DNA of 64,000 nt from Sphingobium sp. Z007 (GTDB lineage: Bacteria; Pseudomonadota; Alphaproteobacteria; Sphingomonadales; Sphingomonadaceae). The notes under the pieces were generated by a model, which ran no database searches, had not been told where the DNA came from, and saw only the letters and a list, made by a program, of their open reading frames with translations. The translations under genes and the position numbers were made by a program. Positions 34,479-41,987 of this stretch are shown here, one piece after another (positions within the stretch are counted from its first letter, which is position 1; each line of letters opens with the position of its first letter). The DNA lies in assembly GCF_900013425.1 (NCBI RefSeq), contig NZ_FBXK01000001.1, positions 40,001-104,000 on the forward strand. Reading direction: 5' to 3'.

Positions 34479-34985
34479 ATGATGAGTGATCTGTTTTCGA
34501 CGCTGGATAATCCGCGGCTGGAATTTGCGATGGAGGTGCGGCTGCAATTTCCGCGGGTGCAGACCATCGTCAATACACCGATGGGCGGCAACCGCAGCGC
34601 CGTCTATGTCGATGGCGGGACGTTCGAAGGGCCACGGATCAAGGGCAAGGCGGTGCCGGGATCGGGTGGCGACTATGCCTATTTCCGGCCGGACGATGTG
34701 GCGGTGTTCGATGCGCGCTACATGCTGGAGGAGGAGGACGGCACGCTGATCCTGCTTAACAATCGCGGATTCCTGTGGGGGCGCAAGCCCGATACGATGG
34801 CGCGGCTGCGCGACTGGGCGTTCGGCGAGGGGGAGCCGGTGGCGCAGCAGGATTATTATCTGCGCGGCAATCCCAGTTTCGAATGTCCGGTCGGCAAGCA
34901 TGACTGGCTGACCAAGCATGTGTTCATCGGCGTTGGCGAGCGGCGCGCGGATGGGAATGTGCTGCGTTATTATGCGCTGACCTAA
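34479..34985 (+). CDS. DUF3237-family protein
   Basis: 168 residues. The pattern GGNRSAVYVDGGTFEGPRIKGKAVPGSGGDY followed by YMLEEEDGTLILLNNRGF is the DUF3237 beta-barrel core, and FECPVGKHDWLTKHVFIGVG the conserved end. The family is uncharacterised but frequent in aromatic degradation clusters of sphingomonads and actinobacteria. GGGGAGTTGGA precedes the two tandem ATGs. Last gene of the SnoaL-SDR operon; the repeat at 34995 follows. Confidence 0.82.
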   Translation: MMSDLFSTLDNPRLEFAMEVRLQFPRVQTIVNTPMGGNRSAVYVDGGTFEGPRIKGKAVPGSGGDYAYFRPDDVAVFDARYMLEEEDGTLILLNNRGFLWGRKPDTMARLRDWAFGEGEPVAQQDYYLRGNPSFECPVGKHDWLTKHVFIGVGERRADGNVLRYYALT

Positions 34986-34994
34986 AAAGGACAT

Positions 34995-35069
34995 CCGTTC
35001 GCTTCGAGCGAAGTCGAGAAGCGGCTAGCGCGGCGCTTCACGTTTCTCGACTTCGCTCGAAACGAACGG
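34995..35069. repeat. Intergenic palindromic repeat, likely bidirectional terminator
   Basis: Begins CCGTTCGCTTCGAGCGAAGT and ends GCTCGAAACGAACGG, nearly the same as 14841-14914. It lies between convergent DUF3237 and feruloyl-CoA synthetase-like genes. Confidence 0.75.
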
Positions 35070-35075
35070 CGTTGG

Positions 35076-37205
35076 TTAAAGCGAGATCAGCGCGTCCAGG
35101 GCGATGGCGCCCTGCCCCGCCGGATAGACGATCACCGGGTTGAGATCGACTTCGCGAATGGCGGGCGTGGCGGCGACCATTTGTCCCAGGCGCTGGACGA
35201 TGTCGGCGACCGCGCCGATGTCCATTGCAGGGGCGCCGCGGAAGCCGTCGAGCAAAGGCGCCATCCGCAGCGTGCGGATCTGCGCGATGATCGCGTCGCG
35301 GGTCAGGTCGGGCGGCAGCAGGCAAACATCGTGCAGCAGTTCGGCCGCGACGCCGCCGAAACCGACGAGGATGGTCGGCCCCCAATGCGGATCGTTGCGC
35401 GCGCCGACGATCAGTTCGACGCCCTTGGCCGCCATCCCCTCCACCAGCACGCCGTCGAGCGCGAGGCCGGGGCGCGAGGCGGCGAGGTTGGCCATCAGCC
35501 GGTCCCATCCCTGCGTCACGGCTTCCGCGTCCGCGAGGTTGATGATGACGCCGCCGGCGTCGCTCTTATGCGGCAGTTCGGGCGACTGGGCTTTCAACAC
35601 CACCGGATAGCCGAGGCGATCGGCGGCGGTCACGGCTTCTTGCGCCGACTGGGCGAGCGCGAAAGCGGGGAAGGCGATGCCCTGCGCGCCCATGATCGCC
35701 TTCGACCGATATTCGGGGATGGTGCTGCCGACCTGCGCCAGATCGGCGATCGGATCGGCGGCGAGCGGGGCGACCGCTTCGTCGCGTTGGCGATGGGCGG
35801 CAATGCGGGCGAGTGCGCGCAGCGTCCGTTCGGCGGTGGGCAGATAGGTGACGCCAGCGGCGCGCAGCGCGGCGAGATCGTCGGCGAAGACGCCGCCGCC
35901 TTCATCGACGCCGCCGACGATGACAGGCTTGGTTTCGCCGATGGCTTTCAGTGCGTCCAGAACCGCCCCGAACTTGATGTGCGAGGTGCCGGTGTCGGTC
36001 TGGATGAGGGTAAGGAGGATGGTGCCGATCCGGTCGTCCTGCGCCAGCGCGGCCAGCGTGCGGCCGTAGAGGCCGGGATCGACCAGCCCCTGAGCGGTGA
36101 TGTCCATCGGGTTGGTGACGGGGACGAAATCGGGTAGCGCCGCGCGCAGCGCCGGGCTGTCAGCATCGGTGAGTTCGGGCAGGTCGAGCGCGACCGCTTC
36201 AGCGAGGTCGAGCATCATCGCCTTGAACGCGCCGGATTCGGCGATGACGCCGGTGCCGCCGATCCCGGCGTCGGGCGAGCGGGCGAGGATTTCGACGATG
36301 TCGCCCAGTTCCTCCAGCGAGTCCGCCAGGATGACACCGGCGCGCTGGACATGGACGGCCATGACGGCATGGTCGCCCGCCATCGCGCCGGTATGGGTGG
36401 CGGCGCTTTCCGCCCCTGCCGCGCTGCGGCCGGGATGAAGCAGGACGACCGATTTGCCCGCCGCCTTGGCCGCGCGGGCGGCGGCGAGGAAGCGGGCGGG
36501 GTCGCGGACATGCTCGGCGATGAGGGCGATGACGGCGGTGTCGGGCTGGTCGACCAGATAGGCGAGATAATCCTCTATCCCGCTGGCTGCTTCATTGCCG
36601 GTCGAGATGTAGCAGTTCAGGGGCACGTCGCGGTGGATCATCGTCGTCGCGAGCACCGCGGCCATCGCGCCCGATTGCGAGACAATGCCGACGCGGCGAT
36701 CGCCCTGCGCCTTGGCTTCGGGCATTTCGATGAAGGTCAGCGAGACATTGTCGCGGAAATTGACGAGGCCCAGGCAGTTCGGCCCTTCGACCACCATGCC
36801 GTTTTCATGGGCAATGCGGGCGATCTCCTGCTGGTCGGCCAGACCCTGCGGCCCGTCTTCGGCGAAGCCGGCCGAGAAGATGACGGCGGCGCGGACGCCG
36901 CGGCGGGCGAGGCCGCGCATCGTGTCCAGTACACCCGCGCGCGGAATGGCGAGGACAGCGACATGGACACCTGTGGGGAGATCATCGACCGAGGCAACGC
37001 AGGGCCGCCCGCCAATGTCCGTGCGCTTAGGATTGACCAGATGAATGTCGCCGTCGAAACCCTGCCGCACGAGGTTAGCCAGCACCGATGCGCCCAGCGC
37101 GCCGGGCTTGTCGGACGCGCCGACGATCGCGACCGACCGGGGGCGCAGCAGGCAGTCCAGCGCGGCGGACGGCAGGCCATGGCCCAGGATTTCCGGTTCA
37201 TCCAT
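35076..37205 (-). CDS. ferA: NDP-forming acyl-CoA synthetase, feruloyl-CoA synthetase (FerA) type
   Basis: 709 residues from the ATG at 37205; GTGs at 37223 and 37244 are alternatives. Domains in order: CoA-binding (SVAIVGASDKPGALG), succinyl-CoA-ligase-like (GIVSQSGAMAAV), the phosphohistidine region (ATHTGAMAGDH), and a C-terminal ATP-grasp (VLKAQSPELPHKSDAGGV, ending VDLNPVIVYP). Sphingobium SYK-6 FerA, which activates ferulate to feruloyl-CoA, is of this NDP-forming class. Context supports the same role: a MarR gene beside it, shared dyads, and a hydratase-lyase homologue in the island. Other hydroxycinnamates are possible substrates. Confidence 0.85.
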   Translation of the reverse strand: MDEPEILGHGLPSAALDCLLRPRSVAIVGASDKPGALGASVLANLVRQGFDGDIHLVNPKRTDIGGRPCVASVDDLPTGVHVAVLAIPRAGVLDTMRGLARRGVRAAVIFSAGFAEDGPQGLADQQEIARIAHENGMVVEGPNCLGLVNFRDNVSLTFIEMPEAKAQGDRRVGIVSQSGAMAAVLATTMIHRDVPLNCYISTGNEAASGIEDYLAYLVDQPDTAVIALIAEHVRDPARFLAAARAAKAAGKSVVLLHPGRSAAGAESAATHTGAMAGDHAVMAVHVQRAGVILADSLEELGDIVEILARSPDAGIGGTGVIAESGAFKAMMLDLAEAVALDLPELTDADSPALRAALPDFVPVTNPMDITAQGLVDPGLYGRTLAALAQDDRIGTILLTLIQTDTGTSHIKFGAVLDALKAIGETKPVIVGGVDEGGGVFADDLAALRAAGVTYLPTAERTLRALARIAAHRQRDEAVAPLAADPIADLAQVGSTIPEYRSKAIMGAQGIAFPAFALAQSAQEAVTAADRLGYPVVLKAQSPELPHKSDAGGVIINLADAEAVTQGWDRLMANLAASRPGLALDGVLVEGMAAKGVELIVGARNDPHWGPTILVGFGGVAAELLHDVCLLPPDLTRDAIIAQIRTLRMAPLLDGFRGAPAMDIGAVADIVQRLGQMVAATPAIREVDLNPVIVYPAGQGAIALDALISL

Positions 37206-37284
37206 GCAAACAGCTTCCGTCACGCGCGTCCCTCTTCCTGTCACGCGGCGCTATTGGGTCGAATCGGCCGCCTAGTTCGCGCTG

Positions 37285-37305
37285 ATTGTGCGCCTATGAT
37301 ACAAT
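37285..37305 (-). promoter_or_regulatory. ATTGT...ACAAT operator of the feruloyl-CoA synthetase gene
   Basis: On the minus strand, ATTGTATCATAGGCGCACAAT preceded by TTGCAC; CACAAT gives a -10 with a 17-nt spacer. It is nearly identical to the site at 37795. Confidence 0.7.
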
Positions 37306-37323
37306 TTGTGCAAGCCTGCGTAA

Positions 37324-37770
37324 TCAGTCGTCGTCGTCCGGGGCGTCGGTCGCGGGGCCGAGTCTGGCGAGCAGGTCGTGCAGGGTCACCAGTTCATCGG
37401 CGCTGAGCCGCTGCGTCATGCGCGCGTCGGATTGGCGCACCGCAGCCAGCATGGTTTCGAGCTGGCGTGCGCCTTCGGGCAGCAGGGCCAGGGCGTTGGT
37501 GCGCAGGTCGCGGCCCGGCCGCCGTTCCACCAGACCCTTGTCGGCGAGGATGTTGACCAGCTTCATCGCGCTGGACCGGTTGATGCTGAGCGCGCGGCCC
37601 AGCGCGGTCTGATCGCAGCCCGGATTGTCGCGGATCAGGATGAGCGCGGTCATCTTCGCGGGCGACAGATCATAGGCGGCCAGCGCGGCACGGGCGTCGG
37701 TTTCCATCAGCAGATTGGCCTGCTGCACGCGATAGCCGACGAGCGTCTGGAGATCGGCCCCCTGTTTCAT
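37324..37770 (-). CDS. MarR-family regulator, FerC-like by position
   Basis: 148 residues with a MarR winged helix (YDLSPAKMTALILIRDNPGCDQTALGRALSINRSSAMKLVNILADKGLVERRPGRDLRTNALALLPEG) and an acidic tail. It sits between the feruloyl-CoA synthetase gene (same strand) and the ALDH gene (opposite strand), with the dyads at 37285 and 37795 on either side. In SYK-6 the MarR protein FerC represses ferBA and is released by hydroxycinnamoyl-CoA. This gene is the natural candidate to bind the four ATTGTAT-type dyads, but binding is inferred only. Confidence 0.87.
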   Translation of the reverse strand: MKQGADLQTLVGYRVQQANLLMETDARAALAAYDLSPAKMTALILIRDNPGCDQTALGRALSINRSSAMKLVNILADKGLVERRPGRDLRTNALALLPEGARQLETMLAAVRQSDARMTQRLSADELVTLHDLLARLGPATDAPDDDD

Positions 37771-37794
37771 CTTTCACAATATCCTCTTGTCAAA

Positions 37795-37816
37795 ATTGTA
37801 TCCCAGGCGCACATAT
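37795..37816 (+). promoter_or_regulatory. ATTGTAT...ACATAT operator between the MarR and ALDH genes
   Basis: ATTGTATCCCAGGCGCACAT continues the near-identity with 37285. TTGTCA before it and CACATA in it form a 17-nt-spaced promoter toward the ALDH gene. The site is 25 nt from the divergent MarR start and so could also serve autoregulation. Confidence 0.7.
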
Positions 37817-37901
37817 ACTGTCTATAGTTGTCCGCCGCGCAAAGCGATAGTCAATGCCCGCCCGGATCGGCCTGCGATAGCCATATAAAGGAGAGCGACT
37901 C

Positions 37902-39320
37902 ATGGATCATGAATTTGCGATGTTGATCGACGGCGCACTGACGCCGGGCGTCAGCACGTTCGACGTGGTGAACCCGGCGACGGCGGAATCGTTCGCCGCC
38001 TGCCCCAAGGCCGACGAGGCGCTGCTGGAACGGGCGATCGCGGCGGCCAAGCGCGCGCAGCCCGGCTGGGCCGCGACGCCAGTGGAGGAACGCGCCGCGC
38101 TGGTGAACAAACTGGCCGATGCGCTGGAGGCGCGGATCGGCGAGTTCGCCAGCCTGCTGACCGCGGAACAGGGCAAGCCGCTGGACCAGGCGGGGTACGA
38201 GATCATGGGCAGCGTCTTCACCCTGCGCGCCTTTGCCGCGATGCGGGTGGAGCCGAAGGTGTTGAAGGACGAGGGCGGCAACAAGGTGATCGAGCATCGC
38301 ACGCCGCTGGGCGTGGTCGCATCCATCACGCCATGGAATTTCCCGCTGATCCTGCTGATGAACAAGCTGGGGCCGGCATTGGTGACCGGCAACACGATGG
38401 TCGCAAAGCCCGCGCCCACGACGCCGCTCACCACCCTGTTGTTCGGAGAACTGGCCATGGACATATTGCCGGCCGGCGTGCTGAACATCGTGTGCGACCA
38501 GAATGAGCTGGGTCCGTTGATGACCGGGCATCCCGATATCGCCAAGGTCGCCTTCACCGGATCGACCGCGACCGGCAAGAAGGTGATGGCGTCGTCCGCC
38601 GGCACGGTGAAGCGGGTAACGCTGGAACTGGGCGGTAATGACGCGGCGATCGTGCTGGACGATGTCGATGCGCGGCAGGTGGCCAAGAAGGTCTATCAGG
38701 GCGCGATGACCAATGCCGGGCAGATCTGCGTCGCGGTGAAGCGCGCCTATGTGCCCAGCATCATGTATGACGAGTTTTGCGACGAGCTGGCGAAGCTGGC
38801 CAATGAGGCGATCGTCGACGATGGCGCCAAGCAGGGGACGACCATCGGTCCGGTGCAGAACAAGATGCAATATGACAAGGTCACCGCGCTGATCGCGGAC
38901 GCCAAGACGCGCGGCACGGTGCTGGCGGGCGGCGAGCCGATGGATCGGCCGGGCTATTTCATTGCGCCGACCATCGTGCGCGACCTGCCCGAAGACGCGC
39001 CGTTGGTGCAGGAAGAGCAGTTCGGCCCGGTGCTGCCGGTCATGAAATATGATGATATCGCCGATGTGATCGCCCGCGCCAACGATAGCGATTATGGCCT
39101 GGCTGGTACGGTATGGGGCAAGGATGTCGCGCGCGCGACGGCGATCGCGATGCAGATCGACACCGGCACGGTGTGGGTGAACCAGCATCTGGCGATCGAC
39201 GCCAATATCCCCTTCCGCGGGGTGAAACAGTCCGGGCTGGGCGGCGAGCTGGGCGAGGCGGGGCTGCTGGAATATACCCAGGCGCATATCGTCAACATCG
39301 TGGAACTGGAAAACGCCTGA
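37902..39320 (+). CDS. Aldehyde dehydrogenase, vanillin-dehydrogenase (LigV)-like by context
   Basis: 472 residues, complete ALDH: TPWNFPL near 144, AFTGSTATG near 218, general-base Glu242 in LELGGND and catalytic Cys276 in AGQICVAVKR, C-terminal GVKQSGLGGELG. AAGGAGAG precedes the ATG. Its promoter shares the dyad with the FerA-like and hydratase-lyase genes, so oxidation of vanillin (the lyase product) to vanillate is the best-supported role. Succinate-semialdehyde-type substrates cannot be excluded by sequence. Confidence 0.87.
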   Translation: MDHEFAMLIDGALTPGVSTFDVVNPATAESFAACPKADEALLERAIAAAKRAQPGWAATPVEERAALVNKLADALEARIGEFASLLTAEQGKPLDQAGYEIMGSVFTLRAFAAMRVEPKVLKDEGGNKVIEHRTPLGVVASITPWNFPLILLMNKLGPALVTGNTMVAKPAPTTPLTTLLFGELAMDILPAGVLNIVCDQNELGPLMTGHPDIAKVAFTGSTATGKKVMASSAGTVKRVTLELGGNDAAIVLDDVDARQVAKKVYQGAMTNAGQICVAVKRAYVPSIMYDEFCDELAKLANEAIVDDGAKQGTTIGPVQNKMQYDKVTALIADAKTRGTVLAGGEPMDRPGYFIAPTIVRDLPEDAPLVQEEQFGPVLPVMKYDDIADVIARANDSDYGLAGTVWGKDVARATAIAMQIDTGTVWVNQHLAIDANIPFRGVKQSGLGGELGEAGLLEYTQAHIVNIVELENA

Positions 39321-39341
39321 CCGTCATCCCATCGTAACGTG

Positions 39342-39386
39342 AAGGAGGGCCGACGACGCATAATGCGTCTTCAGCCCTCTCTCTTT
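39342..39386 (+). terminator. Intrinsic terminator after the ALDH gene
   Basis: GGAGGGC...GACGCAT and ATGCGTC...GCCCTCT pair in a long stem, followed by CTCTTT, 22 nt after the stop codon. Confidence 0.65.
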
Positions 39387-39489
39387 GACATTTTCAACCT
39401 GGTCGGTCGCCATATTCGGAACATTCCATCGCGTGGTCATCATAGCCTCGATCCCCAAGGGACTATCCCCTGATCGAGGAGTCTAACAG

Positions 39490-40233
39490 TTGGCTTTTTC
39501 CCGCCCCGCTACAGCCGCTGTCGGCGTCGTCACCCTGGCTGCCATGGCCATGCCCGCCAGCGCTCATGGCATTTGGTTCGCGCAGCGCGCCCGCCAGCTG
39601 GCGTTGATCTACGGCGAGGGCGCGGATGATCTGGACGCGGTCAAGCGGTTGCCGCTGGTCAAGTCCGTCACCGGTTATGACGCGGATTGGGCGCCAGTAA
39701 GCATATCGCTGCGCACGGCCGGCGTGATCCCGGTGGTGGACAGCCAAAAGCCGGTCGCGGCCGTCGCGGCGATCATGGACTATGGCTATTGGAGCAGGAC
39801 GCCCGATGGCGAGTGGCATAATAAGGGTCGCGACCAGGTGCCGACGGCGACGCTGGCCGAGCATAATTTTAAATATGCCGTCCATCTGGCGCAAGTGCCG
39901 ACCAAGCCGGTGCCGCTGTTGAAGGGGCATATGCTCCAGATCGTGCCGGTGGATACCGCCATTCCGCAGACGATGGGTGCGCCCATGAAGGTCCGCGTCT
40001 ATTATAAGGGCCAGCCGATCGCGGGTGCGACGGTGATGCAGGATTATGTCAACGATCCCGACGAAGCCGCACCCGCCAAGACGGCGGCCGACGGCACCGC
40101 GACGATCAAGCTGCGCAACCAGGGCATCAATGTGCTGATGGCGATCTATGTCGGCCAGACGACCAACAAGACGGTCGATCATGAGGAATATCGCGCGTCG
40201 CTCAGCTTCGTGTTGCCGCACGCGCCGGAATGA
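39490..40233 (+). CDS. DUF4198 periplasmic protein
   Basis: 247 residues starting at a TTG with GAGGAG 9 nt upstream. The signal peptide (AAVGVVTLAAMAMPASA) is followed by HGIWFA, the usual mature start of DUF4198 proteins. The C-terminal half is an Ig-like repeat (MKVRVYYKGQPIAGATV...DGTATIKLRNQGINVLMA). Related proteins occur in nickel and iron uptake gene groups, often beside TonB receptors, PepSY and DUF2271 proteins. The DUF1624-type protein and siderophore receptor follow it. Confidence 0.82.
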   Translation: MAFSRPATAAVGVVTLAAMAMPASAHGIWFAQRARQLALIYGEGADDLDAVKRLPLVKSVTGYDADWAPVSISLRTAGVIPVVDSQKPVAAVAAIMDYGYWSRTPDGEWHNKGRDQVPTATLAEHNFKYAVHLAQVPTKPVPLLKGHMLQIVPVDTAIPQTMGAPMKVRVYYKGQPIAGATVMQDYVNDPDEAAPAKTAADGTATIKLRNQGINVLMAIYVGQTTNKTVDHEEYRASLSFVLPHAPE

Positions 40234-40287
40234 GCGTCCGGCGGTGCTGCGCTTGGGTGTTGCGCGCGTTGACAGCGGTGAAAATGG

Positions 40288-40306
40288 AATGATATAAGAT
40301 ATCATT
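40288..40306 (+). promoter_or_regulatory. Fur-box-like palindrome in a strong promoter
   Basis: AATGATATAAGATATCATT, perfect 8-nt arms around AAG. TTGACA at 40269-40274 and TATAAG (18-nt spacer) form a near-consensus promoter that the palindrome overlaps. Size, AT content and position fit a Fur-type operator; the siderophore receptor downstream supports iron control. Confidence 0.55.
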
Positions 40307-40308
40307 TG

Positions 40309-40434
40309 CTGCATGTGTTGCCGGTGGGCGGCACTCAGGACTGGTATTTGCCCGACAAGGGCGACGCGACCGCCGCTATGACCGTCAAGACGGTCGGCTT
40401 CTATAAGGATCTCTTCCAGCCCAAGGGCGCGTGA
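40309..40434 (+). pseudogene. 3' remnant of a gene, identity unknown
   Basis: An open stretch of 41 codons ending in GTQDWYLPDKGD...TVGFYKDLFQPKGA and TGA. It has protein-like composition and the same codon use as neighbouring genes but lacks a plausible start: upstream in frame lies a TGA at 40279, and the only ATG is 18 residues from the end. It overlaps an upstream GTG of the next gene. Best read as the C-terminal end of a deleted gene left behind the Fur-like promoter. In related clusters a DUF2271 or PepSY gene often lies here, but I cannot confirm that origin. Confidence 0.5.
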
Positions 40435-40454
40435 CGAGCAGGGTAAGGGACAGA

Positions 40455-41672
40455 ATGATGAGCAGCATTGCGGGGCAGGCGCCCCTATCAGGCTTTAACC
40501 CCGGCGCGACGGGTCCGGTCGCGGCGGCCAAGGCGCGCACCCGCCTGATCGCCATCGACGCGCTGCGCGGGCTGGTCATGCTGTTCATGCTGGTCGATCA
40601 TGTGCGCGAGACATTTTTCCTGCATTTGCAGGTGACCGACCCGGTGGACGCCAACACGACCGATCCGGGCCTGTTCTTCACCCGGTTCCTGTCGACCTTC
40701 TGCGCGCCGACCTTCGTCGCGCTGACGGGCCTGTCCGCCTGGCTCTATGGCCAGTCACACAGCAAAGGCCAAGTGTCGGAATTTCTGCTGAAGCGCGGGC
40801 TGTTCCTGATCTTTCTGGAATTTACCGTGGTCGGCTATGCTTGGCCGACGCAAGCGCCCGCCTTTCCGCCGACAGCGATCTGGTTGCAGGTGATCTGGGC
40901 GATCGGGATCAGCATGGTGGCGCTCGCCGCGCTGCTGCATCTGCCCCGACCCGCACAGTTCGCGGTCGGTCTGGCGATCGTGTGCCTGCACAATCTGCTC
41001 GATCCGATCCGGCTGACGGCGGATTCGCCGTTCTTCATACCCTGGGCGATGCTGCACCAGCGCGAGAAGTTCGAGATCGCCGGCACGATGGTCAAGACGA
41101 CGTATCCGATCCTGCCGTGGATCGGTGTGATCCTGCTGGGCTATGCGTGCGGGCCGTGGTTCGCGCGGGGCACCGATCCAGCGCCGCGCATTCGGCGACT
41201 GGCGATGCTGGGGCTTGGCCTGATCGCCAGTTTCGTGCTGATCCGCTATATCAACATCTATGGCGACAAGCCCTGGTTCGTGGCGGAAACGCCGCTGCGC
41301 ACGGTGATGAGATTTCTGGCGCTGACCAAATATCCGCCCTCGCTGCTGTTCCTGATGCCGACCATCGGCACGGGATGCCTGTTGCTGGCGCTGTTCGAGC
41401 GGTTCGAGGGCAGCAAGGCGATGCCGCATCTGGCGATGTTGGGCGGCGCGCCAATGTTCTATTATATGCTGCACCTCTATGTGCTCAAGCTGATCTACAA
41501 TGTCGCGCTGCTGCTTTACGGCCCGACACAGGGAACGGTGTTCGGCGTCGATGAGCTGCGCTGGGTGTGGATCTGGGTCTTTATTCTGATCCCGGTCCTC
41601 TACTTCCCGACCCGCTGGTTCGCGCAATTGAAACAGCGTCGCAAGGATATCTGGTGGCTCAAATATCTCTAA
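40455..41672 (+). CDS. DUF1624 / heparan-alpha-glucosaminide N-acetyltransferase-like membrane protein
   Basis: 405 residues, about 10 membrane helices. The N-terminal RLIAIDALRGLVMLFMLVDHVRETFF is the typical start of the acyltransferase_3/DUF1624 family, including the conserved Arg and the Asp-His of VDH. The ATG at 40455 follows TAAGGGACAG; a GTG at 40431 overlaps the remnant stop. Members are thought to transfer acyl groups across the inner membrane. The target is unknown. Probably transcribed from the Fur-like promoter at 40269-40306. Confidence 0.82.
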   Translation: MMSSIAGQAPLSGFNPGATGPVAAAKARTRLIAIDALRGLVMLFMLVDHVRETFFLHLQVTDPVDANTTDPGLFFTRFLSTFCAPTFVALTGLSAWLYGQSHSKGQVSEFLLKRGLFLIFLEFTVVGYAWPTQAPAFPPTAIWLQVIWAIGISMVALAALLHLPRPAQFAVGLAIVCLHNLLDPIRLTADSPFFIPWAMLHQREKFEIAGTMVKTTYPILPWIGVILLGYACGPWFARGTDPAPRIRRLAMLGLGLIASFVLIRYINIYGDKPWFVAETPLRTVMRFLALTKYPPSLLFLMPTIGTGCLLLALFERFEGSKAMPHLAMLGGAPMFYYMLHLYVLKLIYNVALLLYGPTQGTVFGVDELRWVWIWVFILIPVLYFPTRWFAQLKQRRKDIWWLKYL

Positions 41673-41680
41673 ATGGGTGC

Positions 41681-41711
41681 ATGGCCGCTGCCTTCGGGAA
41701 GCGGCCATTTT
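41681..41711 (+). terminator. Intrinsic terminator after the DUF1624-type gene
   Basis: Perfect arms TGGCCGCT and AGCGGCCA around a 10-nt loop, then TTTT, 9 nt after the stop codon. Confidence 0.8.
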
Positions 41712-41987
41712 GCGGGAGTTTCGCCGGGTTGGGCGCAGTCATCGCGCGCAGCATTTTCATGCCGTGGCGCCGCGCGATTCACAATTTTGCACCGTCCCAT
41801 GCGCCAAGTTTGACGTAATATATCCGTAACTCAACCTAGCCTCTCCTTCAGAAGAGGTGATTGAAAACACCCCGTGGACCGGCCCCGACGACAGGATGCA
41901 ACATCCGCGCAGGAAACAATAAGAGCAGCAGCCGGTCCCCGTTTCGCAGGACATTCGGGAACAGCGATTTCATAAGGGGATATCATC
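41712..41987 (+). other. Leader region of the siderophore receptor
   Basis: No gene seen. An AT-rich stretch near 41812-41835 (TTGACGTAATATATCC) is the probable promoter zone, but no convincing -35/-10 pair or operator stands out. The receptor start is preceded by AAGGGGATATCATC. Confidence 0.5.
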
